Positions 37,171 to 46,746 of a stretch of DNA of 64,000 nucleotides are shown here, one piece after another. The position numbers were made by a program, and so were the translations under genes. Position 1 is the first letter of the stretch, and every line of letters starts with the position of its first letter. The DNA is taken from positions 3,656,001 through 3,720,000 of the forward strand of contig NZ_JACCBG010000001.1 in the NCBI RefSeq assembly GCF_013409645.1, in the 5' to 3' direction. The notes beneath the pieces were generated by a model, which saw nothing but the letters and a program-made list of their open reading frames with translations, was not told where the DNA came from and did not search any database. The DNA is from Nocardioides panaciterrulae (GTDB lineage: Bacteria; Actinomycetota; Actinomycetes; Propionibacteriales; Nocardioidaceae).

Positions 37171-38696
37171 CAGAAGACCTCCGCCAGCCCGGCCTCTTGG
37201 AGCGGGTGGGCTCCCTTCCGGCGCCCGGGGACCTCGCCGCACAGCCGGGGCGTGGGGAAGACCTTGCCGGGGTTGGAGATGCCGTCCGGGTCGAAGGCGC
37301 AGCGGACCAGCTGCATGGTGTCGAGGTCGTCCTCGGCATACATCCGCGGCATGTACGCGGCCTTGTCGACGCCGACCCCGTGCTCACCGGTGATCGAGCC
37401 GCCGTGGCCGATGCAGAGGTCGAGGATCGCGCGGCTGACCTGCTCGGCGGCCTCCGCGGCGCCGTCGACGCGCTCGTCGAAGAGCACCAGCGGGTGCAGG
37501 TTGCCGTCGCCGGCGTGGAACACGTTGGCCACCCGCACCCCGCTCGACTCGGACAGCTCGGCGATGCCGCGCAGCACCTCGGGCAGCGCGGTCCGCGGGA
37601 TCACGCCGTCCTGGACGATGTAGTCGGGGCTGATCCGCCCCACCGCGGCGAACGCGGACTTGCGGCCCTTCCAGATCAGGGCCCGTTCGGCCGGGTCCGT
37701 GGCGACCCGCTGCTCGAAGGCGCCGTTCTCCTCACACAGGCGTACGACGTCGTCGTACTCCGCGGCCACCTCGGAGGCCGGTCCGTCGAGCTCGATGACC
37801 AGCACCGCGCCGGCTCCCGGGGGGTAGTTGCAGTGCACCGCGGCCTCGGCCGCCTCGATCGCCAGCGCGTCCATCATCTCGATGGCGGCCGGCACGATGC
37901 CCGCGGCGATGATCGCCGACGTGGCCGCGCCCGCGTGGTCGGTGGACTCGAAGCCGACCAGCAGCGTGCGGACCTCCTCGGGCACCCGCACCAGCCGCAC
38001 GGTCACCTCGGTGACGATGCCGAGCGTGCCCTCCGAGCCCACCACGGCCCCGAGCAGGTCGTAGCCGGGGCTGTCCGGTGCGGCGCCACCCAGCTGCACC
38101 AGCTCGCCGTCCGGGGTGACGAACTCGGCGGCGAGCACGTGGTTGGTGGTGAAGCCGTACTTCAAGCAGTGGGCACCGCCGGAGTTCTCCGCGACGTTGC
38201 CGCCGATCGAGCAGATCTGCTGGCTGGAGGGGTCGGGCGCGTAGTAGTAGCCGTGCGGGGCGGCCGCCCGGGTGACGTCGAGGTTGATCACACCGGGCTC
38301 GACGACGGCGCGCTGGTCCGCGGCCCGCACCTCCCGGATCCCCCGCATCCGGGAGGTGACGATCAGGACCCCGTCGGCCCGGGGCAGGGCGCCGCCGGAG
38401 AGGCCGGTGCCGGAGCCGCGCGCGATGAACGGCAGCCGCTGTTCGGCGCAGGCGCGCACGATCGCGGCCACCTGGCCGGCGTCCTCGGGGATCACCACGA
38501 GGCCCGGCGTCACCCGGTAGTGGGCGAGCCCGTCGCACTCGTAGGTGCGCAGCCGGGCGTGGTCGGTGATCACCGACTCCTCCGGCAGCAGCCGGCGGGC
38601 GACGGCGGCCACCGCGGCCAGGCCAGGACCCAGATCGGGCGCCAGGCCCGGGGCCGTGCCGGCCGGCGTCTGCTGGCCGGCGCTCGCGCTCGACAT
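37170..38696 (-). CDS. glcD: Glycolate oxidase catalytic subunit GlcD
   Basis: FAD-linked oxidase subunit that oxidises glycolate (or D-lactate-like acids) to glyoxylate (508 aa). The N-terminal FAD_binding_4 domain has IARGSGTGLSGGALP and SIGGNVAENSGGAHCLKYG. The C-terminal FAD-oxidase domain has NVFHAGDGNLHPL and ITGEHGVGVDKAAYMP, then the FDPDGISNPGKVFPT ending. Eleven bases separate it from glcG. Together with glcE and glcF it forms the three-part enzyme. The first 25 residues are Ala/Gly/Pro-rich. Confidence 0.94.
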   Translation of the reverse strand: MSSASAGQQTPAGTAPGLAPDLGPGLAAVAAVARRLLPEESVITDHARLRTYECDGLAHYRVTPGLVVIPEDAGQVAAIVRACAEQRLPFIARGSGTGLSGGALPRADGVLIVTSRMRGIREVRAADQRAVVEPGVINLDVTRAAAPHGYYYAPDPSSQQICSIGGNVAENSGGAHCLKYGFTTNHVLAAEFVTPDGELVQLGGAAPDSPGYDLLGAVVGSEGTLGIVTEVTVRLVRVPEEVRTLLVGFESTDHAGAATSAIIAAGIVPAAIEMMDALAIEAAEAAVHCNYPPGAGAVLVIELDGPASEVAAEYDDVVRLCEENGAFEQRVATDPAERALIWKGRKSAFAAVGRISPDYIVQDGVIPRTALPEVLRGIAELSESSGVRVANVFHAGDGNLHPLVLFDERVDGAAEAAEQVSRAILDLCIGHGGSITGEHGVGVDKAAYMPRMYAEDDLDTMQLVRCAFDPDGISNPGKVFPTPRLCGEVPGRRKGAHPLQEAGLAEVF

Positions 38697-38707
38697 CCCC
38701 GGCCCCC

Positions 38708-39139
38708 TCAGTCGACCTGGGCGGACAGGCCGGCGGCCTCGATGCCGGCGACCGCCGCGGCCTCGTCGTTGTCGGAGGTGTCACCGGTGATGCCGACCGC
38801 GCCCAGCAGCGTGCCCTCGGCGTCCCGGACCAGCACCCCACCCGGGACCGGCACCAGCGCGCCGCCCACGGCCGAGGTGACCGCGGCGATGAAGAACGGC
38901 TGCTGCTCCGCGCGGGCCATCAGCGAGCGGGACCCCATGCCGAGCGACAACGCGCCGTGCGCCTTGCCGAACCCGACCTCGAAGCGCTTGTTCGACGAGC
39001 CGTCCTCGCGTTCGACGGCCACCACGTGTCCCCCGCCGTCCAGCACGACCACGGTCAGCGGCTTGAGCCCCGCCTCCCGCGCGTGGGCGCGCGCTCCGGC
39101 GACGATCCGGCGGGCGGTCTCCAGGTCGAGCGTGCTCAC
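38708..39139 (-). CDS. glcG: GlcG/HbpS family haem-binding-like protein
   Basis: Small protein (143 aa) of the GlcG/HbpS family (PF03928). Conserved blocks are [17 protein letters not shown] and the C-terminal [20 protein letters not shown]. Its role in glycolate use is not established; HbpS binds haem in Streptomyces. It has no signal peptide. The GTG start overlaps the glcB stop as GTGA, so it is translated with malate synthase. Its presence beside glcDEF parallels E. coli glcG. Confidence 0.88.
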   Translation of the reverse strand: MSTLDLETARRIVAGARAHAREAGLKPLTVVVLDGGGHVVAVEREDGSSNKRFEVGFGKAHGALSLGMGSRSLMARAEQQPFFIAAVTSAVGGALVPVPGGVLVRDAEGTLLGAVGITGDTSDNDEAAAVAGIEAAGLSAQVD

Positions 39140-41310
39140 GAGTCGCTCCTCTCGGTCTTCTTCTGCGCCCGGTGCCGGTGCAGGATCGGTTCGGTGTAGC
39201 CGCTGGGCTGGCTGAGCCCCTCGAAGACCAGGTCGTGGGCGGCCCGGAAGGCCTGGCCGTCGAAGCCCGGCGCCATCGGCGTGTACGCCGGGTCGCCGGC
39301 GTTCTGCTCGTCGACCACCTGGGCCATCCGGCGCAGCGTCTCCTCGACCTGCTCGGGGGTGACCACGCCGTGGTGGAGCCAGTTCGCGACGTGCTGGGCG
39401 GAGATCCGGCAGGTGGCCCGGTCCTCCATCAGCGGCTCGCCGGTGATGTCGGGGACCTTGGAGCAGCCCACGCCGCTGTCGACCCAGCGCACGACGTACC
39501 CGAGCAGGCTCTGGCAGTTGTTGTCGATCTCGTGCTGCCGGTCCTCCTCCGACCACGTCGCGGGGTCGCCGAGCGGGATCCGGAGCAGCTCCTCGCGCCG
39601 CCGGCGACGACCGGCCGCGGCGAGCTCCTCCTGCCGGGCGCGCACGTCGACCTGGTGGTAGTGCAGGGCGTGCACGGTGGCTGCGGTCGGCGAGGGCACC
39701 CAGGCGCAGCTGGCGCCGGCCTGCGGGTGACCGACCTTGGCGTCGTACATCGCCGCGAGGCTGTCGGGGGCGGCCCACATGCCCTTGCCGATCTGGGCCC
39801 GGCCGAGCAGGCCGCACTCCAGGCCGATGTCGACGTTGAGGTCCTCGTAGGCCTTGATCCAGGTCTCGCCCTTCATGTCGTTCTTGCGGACCATCGGGCC
39901 CGCCTGCATGGAGGTGTGGATCTCGTCGCCGGTGCGGTCCAGGAAGCCGGTGTTGATGAAGGCGACCCGCTCGCGGGCCTCGTCGATGCAGGCCTTGAGG
40001 TTGAGGCTGGTGCGGCGCTCCTCGTCCATGATCCCGACCTTGATGGTCAGCCGCGGGAGGCCGAGCAGCTCCTCGACGCGGCCGAACAGCTCCACCGCGA
40101 ACGCCACCTCGTCCGGGCCGTGCATCTTCGGCTTGACCACGTACATCGAGCCGTGCCGGGAGTTGCCCAGCGCCGACTCGCCGCGCAGGTCCTGCATGCT
40201 GCCCAGCGCGGTCATGATCGCGTCGAGGATCCCCTCGGGGACCTCCCGGCCCTCCGCGTCGAGCACCGCGGGGGTGGTCATCAGGTGGCCGACCTGGCGG
40301 ATGAACAGCAGCGAGCGGCCCTTCAGGGTGACCTCGCCGCCGTCGGGGGTCGTGTAGGTCCGGTCGGGGTTCATCGACCGGGTGAAGGTCCGGCCGCCCT
40401 TGGTGACCTCCTCGACGAGGGTGCCCTCCATCAGCTGCTTCCAGTTGCGGTAGCCGAGCACCTTGTCCTCGGCGTCGACCGCCGCCACGGAGTCCTCGAG
40501 GTCCATGATCGTGGAGACCGCGGACTCCAGCAGCAGGTCCTTGACCCCGGCGGCGTCGGTGGAGCCGATCGGGTCGGCGGGGTCCACCTGGATCTCGACG
40601 TGCAGCCCGTGGTGGACCAGCAGCACCGCCTCCGGCGAGCCGGCCTCGCCGCGGTGGCCGACCAGCTGCGCCGGGTCGGCGAGCCGCAGGACGTCGTCCT
40701 TGACGGTCACGGCCAGCCCGTCGCCGTCCACGGCGTAGGACGTGGCGTCGGCGTGCGACCCGGAGGCGAGCGGGAAGTGCTCGTCGAGGAACGCCCGGCC
40801 GCGGGCGATCACCTCGTCGCCGCGGGCCTTGTTGTAACCGTCGCCCGGAGCCAGCTCGCCCTCCCGCGGGACCACGTCGGTGCCGTAGAGCGCGTCGTAG
40901 AGCGAGCCCCAACGGGCGTTGGCGGCGTTGGTGGCGAAGCGGGCGTTGAGCAGCGGCACCACGAGCTGCGGTCCCGCGATGCTGGCCACCTCCTCGTCCA
41001 CGTCGGAGGTGGTCACGCTGACCTCGGCGGGCTCCTCGCGCAGGTAGCCGATCTCGCGGAGGAACTCCTCGTAGGCCTGCGCGTCCGGCGTGCCCGGGTG
41101 CTCGCGGTGCCAGTCGTCGATCCGCGCCTGCAGCTCCTCGCGCCGGGCGAGCAGGGCCCGGTTGCGCGGCGCCAGGTCCGCCAGGATCGCGGCCACCCCG
41201 GACCAGAAGGCCTCGGCCTCCAGGCCGGATCCCGGCAACGCCTCCTCCGCGACGAAGCGGTGCAGCTCCTCCGCCACCTCGAGCCCCGCGACCTTGATGC
41301 GTCCCGTCAT
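39136..41310 (-). CDS. glcB: Malate synthase G
   Basis: Condenses glyoxylate with acetyl-CoA to malate (724 aa, full family length for the G isoform). Recognised blocks are [33 protein letters not shown] (here as [19 protein letters not shown]), [34 protein letters not shown] and [18 protein letters not shown]. The GDEIHTSM and MDLEDSV regions carry the magnesium and glyoxylate sites. The ATG giving MTGRIKVAG has GGAGGGG eight bases before it. As first gene of the operon it disposes of the glyoxylate made by GlcDEF. Confidence 0.96.
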   Translation of the reverse strand: MTGRIKVAGLEVAEELHRFVAEEALPGSGLEAEAFWSGVAAILADLAPRNRALLARREELQARIDDWHREHPGTPDAQAYEEFLREIGYLREEPAEVSVTTSDVDEEVASIAGPQLVVPLLNARFATNAANARWGSLYDALYGTDVVPREGELAPGDGYNKARGDEVIARGRAFLDEHFPLASGSHADATSYAVDGDGLAVTVKDDVLRLADPAQLVGHRGEAGSPEAVLLVHHGLHVEIQVDPADPIGSTDAAGVKDLLLESAVSTIMDLEDSVAAVDAEDKVLGYRNWKQLMEGTLVEEVTKGGRTFTRSMNPDRTYTTPDGGEVTLKGRSLLFIRQVGHLMTTPAVLDAEGREVPEGILDAIMTALGSMQDLRGESALGNSRHGSMYVVKPKMHGPDEVAFAVELFGRVEELLGLPRLTIKVGIMDEERRTSLNLKACIDEARERVAFINTGFLDRTGDEIHTSMQAGPMVRKNDMKGETWIKAYEDLNVDIGLECGLLGRAQIGKGMWAAPDSLAAMYDAKVGHPQAGASCAWVPSPTAATVHALHYHQVDVRARQEELAAAGRRRRREELLRIPLGDPATWSEEDRQHEIDNNCQSLLGYVVRWVDSGVGCSKVPDITGEPLMEDRATCRISAQHVANWLHHGVVTPEQVEETLRRMAQVVDEQNAGDPAYTPMAPGFDGQAFRAAHDLVFEGLSQPSGYTEPILHRHRAQKKTERSDS

Positions 41311-41334
41311 GTCCGACCCCTCCGCAAACAGTAT

Positions 41335-41358
41335 TTCCACATCGTGGAACAGATGTTC
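41335..41358. promoter_or_regulatory. Overlapping palindromes upstream of the glc operon
   Basis: TTCCAC ATC GTGGAA (41335-41349) overlaps a second palindrome GAACA GA TGTTC (41347-41358). They start 25 bases before the glcB ATG. The first resembles operators reported for IclR-type regulators (general knowledge); no regulator gene is adjacent. The rest of the 388-base gap before the next gene holds the repeat array and no further recognised feature. Confidence 0.6.
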
Positions 41359-41517
41359 TGCCCATCGGAACCCTAAGCAGGATCCGCACCGTTGGCAACG
41401 GTCGGTCCATGACCGGGGTCACACCTGCTCGGCGCGGTGGGTACCCCCGGGGCCGCGCGGAGATGCTCCCCGCCCGGCAAGTTCCCCCAAAGGGCCCGCC
41501 CGCCCGGGACCCACGCC

Positions 41518-41604
41518 GAGTCGGCGCTCGTTGACACCCGGGACCCACGCCGAGTCGGCGCTCGTTGACACCCGGGAGTACGCCGAGTCGGCGCTCGTTG
41601 ACAC
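41518..41604 (+). repeat. Dispersed repeat array 2 (three forward units)
   Basis: Three identical cores GAGTCGGCGCTCGTTGACAC at 41518, 41552 and 41585 (periods 34 and 33), each followed by CCGGG. They lie between the glc operon and the DUF559-type gene, which point away from each other, so here they are not downstream of any gene. Confidence 0.93.
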
Positions 41605-41698
41605 CCGGGTACGGCGGGCCGCCGGCCGGCGTACCCGGTTGTCCACAGGTGCCCGAATCGGTCGTGCCCCGGGGCGGCGCACCGGGAATCAACCCGGC

Positions 41699-42664
41699 AT
41701 GACAACTGACAGCATTCCGCCCCTCGACGGCGGATTCCCGCTCCCCCTCGACGAACCCTTCACCCGCAAGCAGGCGCTCGCCGCCGGCCTCAACGACCGG
41801 CGGTTGCGCTTCCTGGTGGGCCGAGGCCTGCTGAAGAGACCGATCGTCGGCGTCTACGTCGGCGCACACGTCCCCGACAGCACCGACCTGCGTGCCCGGG
41901 TGGTCCGACTGGTCGCGCCCCCGGGTGCCTTCGTCTGCGACGAGACCGCCGCGTGGCTGCACGGCGCGCGGATGGCCATGGCGCCCAACTCGCACCTGTT
42001 CGTGCCCAAGGTCTGCTTCTTCCGCCTGGCCGACGCCGGGCGGATCCGCAGCCCGCTCGCGGTCAGCGGCGAACGCACCGTCACCGACGAGGATCTGACC
42101 ACCGTCGGCGGCGTGCTCACCACCACACCCCTGCGGACCGCCTGCGACCTGGGCCGGCTACGGAGGCGCGACCAGGCCATCGCCGCCCTGGACGCGCTGC
42201 TCTCCCTCGGCGTCTTCACCCGCGAGGAGCTCCTCCTGGCCATCGAGCGGTTCGCGAAACAGCGGGGGGTCAGGCAGCTGCGCTGGCTGGCGCCGCTCGC
42301 GGACGGACGCTCCGAGTCGTACGGCGAGTCGGTGCTCCGCCTGCGCTGGTACGACGCCGGGCTCCCGACCCCACAGCTCCAGATCTCCGTGGTGGTCAAC
42401 GGCCGCGAGGTCTTCCGTCTCGACATCGGGCTCGAGGAGCTCCTCTTCGCCGCGGAGTACAACGGCGAGCAGTGGCACACCTCCGCCGCCCAGGTCGCGA
42501 AGGACGCCTCCCGGCTCACCTGGCTCGCCGAGCAGCGCGACTGGTGGATCGAGGTGTTCGACAAGGGCAACGTCCACGGCCGGGGGCAGGACGCCGACGT
42601 ACGACTGCGGCGCGCGTTCGAGGAGGTCAAGCGTCGGCGGGGCAACCCGACGATCATCCTGTGA
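41699..42664 (+). CDS. AbiEi-like N-terminal plus DUF559-type nuclease-fold protein
   Basis: A 321-aa protein of a type common and often multicopy in Nocardioides and relatives (from memory). The N-terminal part (about 15-75, RKQALAAGLNDRRLRFLVGRGLLKRPIVGVYV) resembles the winged-helix domain of AbiEi antitoxins. The C-terminal part (about 215-320) resembles DUF559/Vsr-like PD-(D/E)XK folds: RLDIGLEELLFAAEYNGEQWH, then WWIEVF. The Asp, Glu and Glu of that block would fit a metal site. No AbiEii toxin is adjacent. It is bracketed by arrays of the dispersed repeat. Function unknown; the domain calls are by pattern only. Confidence 0.7.
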   Translation: MTTDSIPPLDGGFPLPLDEPFTRKQALAAGLNDRRLRFLVGRGLLKRPIVGVYVGAHVPDSTDLRARVVRLVAPPGAFVCDETAAWLHGARMAMAPNSHLFVPKVCFFRLADAGRIRSPLAVSGERTVTDEDLTTVGGVLTTTPLRTACDLGRLRRRDQAIAALDALLSLGVFTREELLLAIERFAKQRGVRQLRWLAPLADGRSESYGESVLRLRWYDAGLPTPQLQISVVVNGREVFRLDIGLEELLFAAEYNGEQWHTSAAQVAKDASRLTWLAEQRDWWIEVFDKGNVHGRGQDADVRLRRAFEEVKRRRGNPTIIL

Positions 42665-42671
42665 CCGGTCG

Positions 42672-42769
42672 ACGAGCGCCGACTCGGCGCTCGTTGACAC
42701 CCGAGCCCGCCGTACGGCGTCAACCAGCGCCGACTCGGCGTCCTCCCCGGCGTCAACCAGCGCCGACTC
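42672..42769. repeat. Dispersed repeat array 3 (one forward, two inverted units)
   Basis: Forward core at 42681-42700 (GACTCGGCGCTCGTTGACAC), preceded by an inverted half that makes GAGCGCCGACTCGGCGCTCG nearly palindromic. Two inverted units GCGTCAACCAGCGCCGACTC follow at 42717-42736 and 42750-42769. The array fills the gap between the convergent DUF559-type and acyl-CoA dehydrogenase genes. Confidence 0.92.
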
Positions 42770-42773
42770 GGCG

Positions 42774-43979
42774 TCAGCCGACGTACGGGCGTTCGCGCCG
42801 CAGCTCCTCGCGCGCGATCGAGCGCCGGTGGACCGCGTCGGGGCCGTCGACGATGCGCAGCACCCGCGCCCACGCATAGAAGTAGGCCAGGGGCGTGTCG
42901 TCGCTGACGCCCGCGGCACCGAACACCTCGATCGCCCGGTCGACGACCGCGGTCGCCATCGCCGGCGCCGCCACCTTGATCGCGGCGATCTCGGTGCGGG
43001 CGCCCTTCGCGCCGACGGTGTCGATCAGCCAGGCGGTCTTGTAGACGAGCAGCCGGGCCTGGTCGAGCTCGATGCGGGACTGGGCGATCAGCTCCTGCAC
43101 GACGCCCTGCTCGGAGAGGTGCCGGCCGAAGGCCACCCGGGACTTCGCCCGGTCGACCATCAGCCCCAGCGCCCGTTCGGCCATCCCGATCGCGCGCATG
43201 GCGTGGTGGATCCGGCCGGGTCCGAGGCGGGCCTGGGCGACCATGAACCCGTCGCCCTCGCCGGCGAGGAGGTTCGTGGCCGGCACCCGCACGTCGTGGA
43301 AGACCAGCTCGGAGTGCCCGTGCTGATCCTGGTAGCCGAAGATCGGCAGGTGCCGCTCGATCGAGAGCCCGGGGGTGTCGCGCGGGACCAGGATCATCGA
43401 CTGCTGCCGGTGGGCGGGGGCGTCGGGATCGGTCTTGCCCATCACGATGAAGATCTCGCAGCGCTCGTCGGCGACCCCGCTGATCCACCACTTGCGACCG
43501 TTGATGACGTAGTCGTCGCCGTCCCGGCTGATTCGCGTCGTGATGTTGGTGGCGTCGGAGGAGGCCACGTCGGGCTCGGTCATCGCGAACGCCGAACGGA
43601 TCTCCCCCGCCAGCAGCGGCTCGAGCCACCGCTTCTTCTGCTCGTCGGTGCCGAACAGGTCGAGGGTCTCCATGTTGCCGCTGTCGGGCGCCTGGCAGTT
43701 GATCGCCTCGGGCGCGATCACCGGCGACCAGCCGGAGATCTCCGCGACCGCGGCGTACTCCAGGTTGCTCATCCCGGACAGGTGCGGGAGGAAGAGGTTC
43801 CACAGGCCGCGCCCGCGGGCGGACTCCTTGAGCCGCTCCAGCACCGGCGGGTAGGCGTGCTCACCGTGCTCGCGGAGGTACGCCGCGTGCTCGGTCTCGG
43901 ACGGGAACACCTCCTCGCGCATGAAGTCCCACATCCGGGCGCAGGTCTCCTCGGCGCGCGGCGAGAGGGCGAAGTCCAT
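42774..43979 (-). CDS. Acyl-CoA dehydrogenase, ACAD10/11-like
   Basis: FAD-dependent acyl-CoA dehydrogenase (401 aa). Family blocks are FAMTEPDVASSDATNI, YVINGRKWWISG, LGPGRIHHAMRAIGMAERAL and the C-terminal EVFGAAGVSDDTPLAYFYAWAR. The GRIHHAMR and SRVAFGRHLSEQ pattern recalls the ACAD10/11 branch, which works on 4-phosphoryl-acyl-CoA (established for mammals). The preceding gene encodes an APH-type kinase three bases away, the partner expected for that chemistry. The TGA stop directly follows a repeat unit. Confidence 0.85.
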   Translation of the reverse strand: MDFALSPRAEETCARMWDFMREEVFPSETEHAAYLREHGEHAYPPVLERLKESARGRGLWNLFLPHLSGMSNLEYAAVAEISGWSPVIAPEAINCQAPDSGNMETLDLFGTDEQKKRWLEPLLAGEIRSAFAMTEPDVASSDATNITTRISRDGDDYVINGRKWWISGVADERCEIFIVMGKTDPDAPAHRQQSMILVPRDTPGLSIERHLPIFGYQDQHGHSELVFHDVRVPATNLLAGEGDGFMVAQARLGPGRIHHAMRAIGMAERALGLMVDRAKSRVAFGRHLSEQGVVQELIAQSRIELDQARLLVYKTAWLIDTVGAKGARTEIAAIKVAAPAMATAVVDRAIEVFGAAGVSDDTPLAYFYAWARVLRIVDGPDAVHRRSIAREELRRERPYVG

Positions 43980-43982
43980 TGC

Positions 43983-45056
43983 TCATCCTTCCTGTGCCAG
44001 CCGGGCGAGCCCGGCCTCGGCGGTGGCGACGACCTCGCCGTCGAGGTCGCCGAAGTGCTGTCCGGCCATCGCCCCGGCCGCGACGCGCGCGGCGATGCCC
44101 TGGGCGATCACGGCGAACTTGAAGTGGGCGAAGGCCTCGTAGAAGCCCAGGTGCTGCAGGTCCGCGCCGGTGGCCGCGGCGTAGCGCTCCACGAGGTGCG
44201 CCCGCCCCGGGAAGCCGGGAGTCCGGGTGACCGCGGGCGTCAGCGACGGCTCGCGCTCCCCGGGCTCGCGCCAGTAGAACAGCAGCAGGCCGAGGTCGGT
44301 GAGCGGGTCGCCGAGCGTGGACAGCTCCCAGTCCAGCACCGCCGCGACCCGGCCGGGATCGGTCGGGTGCATCAGGCAGTTGTCGAGCCGGTAGTCGCCG
44401 TGCACGACCGCGGAGCCGTACGACGGGGGCAGCGTGGCGGCCAGCCGGCGACCGAGCTCGTCGACGGCCGGCACCTCGTGCGTGGCCGACCGCTCCCACT
44501 GGCCGGTCCAGCGCCGGATCTGCCGCTCGAGGAAACCCTCCGGCCGGCCGTGGCCGCGCAGGCCGACCGCGTCGATGTCGACCGCGTGCAGCCGCGCGAG
44601 CACGTCGACGAGCGCGTCCGCGATCGCGACCTTGCCGGCCGGCGACCCGGCGTACCCCTCCGGCAGCCGGGAGCGGATGACGTGGCCCGCCACCCGCTCC
44701 ATGACGTAGCAGGGCGCCCCGAGGATCTCGCCGGTGTCGTCCTCGAGCAGGATCTCCGGGACCGGCACGTCGGTGGGGCGCAGCGCGCGCTGCACCCGCG
44801 CCTCCCGGCCCATGTCGTGCGCCGAGGGCAGCAGCGCACCGGTCGGCGGCCGGCGCAGCACCACGACCCCGGCGGGGCTGGCGACCTCGAAGGTCAGGTT
44901 GGACTTGCCGCCGCTGACCAGGGTGGCCGTGCAGGTCCGCCACCGGTCGTCGCCGAGCCGCGCGGCGAGCGCCGGGCCGAGGCGGTCGGGACGGACCACG
45001 TCCGCCCATTCGCCCCGCCCGGGGTCGCTCGCCGGCTCCGGCCCGCCGTCGCTCAC
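43983..45056 (-). CDS. APH-type phosphotransferase, likely 4-hydroxyacyl-CoA kinase
   Basis: Kinase-fold protein of the aminoglycoside phosphotransferase family (357 aa). The nucleotide-binding strand has LVSGGKSNLTFEV. The catalytic loop is VVHGDYRLDNCL and the metal-binding motif is VLDWELSTLGDPLTDLG. This subgroup (FadE36-like, ACAD10/11 kinase-like) usually lies next to acyl-CoA dehydrogenases, not antibiotic-resistance genes. I infer that it phosphorylates the 4-hydroxyl of an acyl-CoA. The GTG overlaps the ligase stop as GTGA. The upstream in-frame extension was rejected as shadow. Confidence 0.82.
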   Translation of the reverse strand: MSDGGPEPASDPGRGEWADVVRPDRLGPALAARLGDDRWRTCTATLVSGGKSNLTFEVASPAGVVVLRRPPTGALLPSAHDMGREARVQRALRPTDVPVPEILLEDDTGEILGAPCYVMERVAGHVIRSRLPEGYAGSPAGKVAIADALVDVLARLHAVDIDAVGLRGHGRPEGFLERQIRRWTGQWERSATHEVPAVDELGRRLAATLPPSYGSAVVHGDYRLDNCLMHPTDPGRVAAVLDWELSTLGDPLTDLGLLLFYWREPGEREPSLTPAVTRTPGFPGRAHLVERYAAATGADLQHLGFYEAFAHFKFAVIAQGIAARVAAGAMAGQHFGDLDGEVVATAEAGLARLAQEG

Positions 45057-46720
45057 GTGACCGACGCGCGCAGCTCGCGTCGCAAGATCTTGCCGGTCGT
45101 GGTCTTGGGCAGCTCGTCGAGGAACTCGATGGAGCGCGGGTACTTGTACGCCGCCATCTGCGAACGCGCGTAGTCGATCAGATCCTCCTCGGTGACGTGC
45201 TCGCCCGGCTTGAGCGAGACGAACGCCTTGACGCTCTCGCCACGGTACTCGTCGGGCACACCGACCACCGCAGCCTCGCGCACCGCGGGGTGGCCGTAGA
45301 GGACATCCTCGACCTCGCGCGGCCACACCTTGTAGCCGGCCGCGTTGATCATGTCCTTCTTGCGGTCGACGAGGTAGAACCAGCCCTGCTCGTCCATGAA
45401 CCCGACGTCGCCGGTGCGCAGCTCACCGCCGGGCAACGACTGCTCGGTGGCCTCGGGCTTCTGCCAGTAGCCCGGCACGACCTGGGGCCCGGAGGTGACG
45501 ATCTCGCCGATCTCCCCGACCGGGGCCTCCTTGCCGTCCTCGTCGAGGATCCGCACCACCGTGTTGAAGACCGGCACGCCCACCGACAGCGCTCCCGACG
45601 CGGGGTCGACGGGCGCCTTCACCCCGAGCGGTACGGCGTGGGACGGGCTGTTGGTCTCGGTCAGCCCGTAGATGTTGTGGATGTAGAGGCCGGTCTTCGC
45701 CTCGAACCCGTCGGTGACCGCGGGGGCGATCGGGGCCCCGCCGGAGTAGAGCATCCGGAAGGACGACCAGTCCTCCTTCGTCACGCCGGCCAGGCCCGAG
45801 AGCGCGATGAAGACCGTGATCGAGCCGACCGTGAACGTCGGTCGGTGCTCGCGGATCGCGTCCATCACCACGTTCGCCTCGAACCGGTGGGCCAGGACGA
45901 GGGGGCAGCCGGCCAGCAGCGCGATCCCCACGTGGCCGACCAGGCCGGTGATGTGGAACAGCGGCGCGACCCCGAGCACGGCGTCGTCCGCGCCCAGGCC
46001 CATCCAGTCCCGGTAGGTCTGGGCGTTGAAGGCCAGGTTGGCGTGGGTGTTCATCGCGCCCTTGGGCACCCCGGTGGTGCCCGAGGTGTAGGTCAGGATC
46101 GCCACGTCCTCGCCCTGCGGCGAGGCCGGGTCCGGCCGGCGGCCGGCGTACTCGGCGAAGACCTGCTCGAGGTCGAGCGCGCCGCCCTCGGCGCCGCCAC
46201 GGGTGGCGCCGGCGAACAGCCGCTCGTCGTCGCGGGTCTGCTCGTCCAGCGGCGAGCACGTGACCACCGTGCTCACCCTGACCTCGCCGGCCGCGAGCAC
46301 GTCCCGTGCCACGGCCGTGTAGAGCTCCTCGAGGCACAGCAGCGCGGTGGCACCGGAGTCCGCGAGCAGGTAGGTCAGCTCGCGGGCCTTGTTCATCGGG
46401 TTGATCGCGACCGCGCAGCCGCCCGCCTTCCACGCCGCGAGCAGCCCGATGACGAACGCCGGGTTGTTCTGCGTGTAGATCGCCAGCCGGTCGCCCGCGG
46501 CGAAGCCGCGCTCGGCCAGCGCCACCGCCAGGGCGTCGGAGCGGGTGTCGAGGTCGGCGAAGCTGAGCACCCCGTCGAAGTACCGGATCGCCACGGCATC
46601 GGGGCTCCGGGCGAGGGTCGCCGCGAACAGGTCGAGCATGGTCCGGTGCTCGGGGGTGATGTCGGCCGGCGTGCCCTCGCGGTAGAGCGAGAGCCACGGG
46701 CGCTCGGTGTAGGTCGTCAC
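45053..46720 (-). CDS. Acyl-CoA synthetase (AMP-forming)
   Basis: ANL-superfamily ligase activating a carboxylic acid with ATP and CoA (555 aa). The P-loop-like motif TYTSGTTGVPKGAM, the IYGLTETNSP adenylate motif, the hinge Asp region ELRTGDVGFMDEQGWFYLVDR and the C-terminal catalytic Lys in PKTTTGKILRREL are all present. The GTG start is supported by AAGGAGG five bases earlier; the frame extends to 47641 only as a shadow of the next gene. Placed ahead of the kinase and dehydrogenase, it probably makes their CoA substrate. Confidence 0.9.
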   Translation of the reverse strand: MTTYTERPWLSLYREGTPADITPEHRTMLDLFAATLARSPDAVAIRYFDGVLSFADLDTRSDALAVALAERGFAAGDRLAIYTQNNPAFVIGLLAAWKAGGCAVAINPMNKARELTYLLADSGATALLCLEELYTAVARDVLAAGEVRVSTVVTCSPLDEQTRDDERLFAGATRGGAEGGALDLEQVFAEYAGRRPDPASPQGEDVAILTYTSGTTGVPKGAMNTHANLAFNAQTYRDWMGLGADDAVLGVAPLFHITGLVGHVGIALLAGCPLVLAHRFEANVVMDAIREHRPTFTVGSITVFIALSGLAGVTKEDWSSFRMLYSGGAPIAPAVTDGFEAKTGLYIHNIYGLTETNSPSHAVPLGVKAPVDPASGALSVGVPVFNTVVRILDEDGKEAPVGEIGEIVTSGPQVVPGYWQKPEATEQSLPGGELRTGDVGFMDEQGWFYLVDRKKDMINAAGYKVWPREVEDVLYGHPAVREAAVVGVPDEYRGESVKAFVSLKPGEHVTEEDLIDYARSQMAAYKYPRSIEFLDELPKTTTGKILRRELRASVT

Positions 46721-46746
46721 GTGGCCTCCTTGACCGCTGCGCAGGC

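Noticed and set aside
41518..41604. TTGACA in each repeat as a tandem set of -35 promoter boxes
   Set aside because: No consistent -10 box lies 16-19 bases downstream of the copies, and most other arrays lie at gene ends rather than starts.
38708..41995. A 1095-aa open frame on the minus strand
   Set aside because: Only its last 143 codons (glcG) resemble a protein; the rest is an out-of-frame reading of malate synthase and the upstream repeats, rich in Arg, Gly and Pro.
41699..42664. AbiE type IV toxin-antitoxin system
   Set aside because: Only the antitoxin-like N-terminal domain is seen; no AbiEii nucleotidyltransferase gene is adjacent.
43983..45056. Aminoglycoside resistance gene
   Set aside because: The APH fold is present, but the neighbours are an acyl-CoA ligase and an acyl-CoA dehydrogenase, and the subgroup is linked to fatty-acid metabolism.
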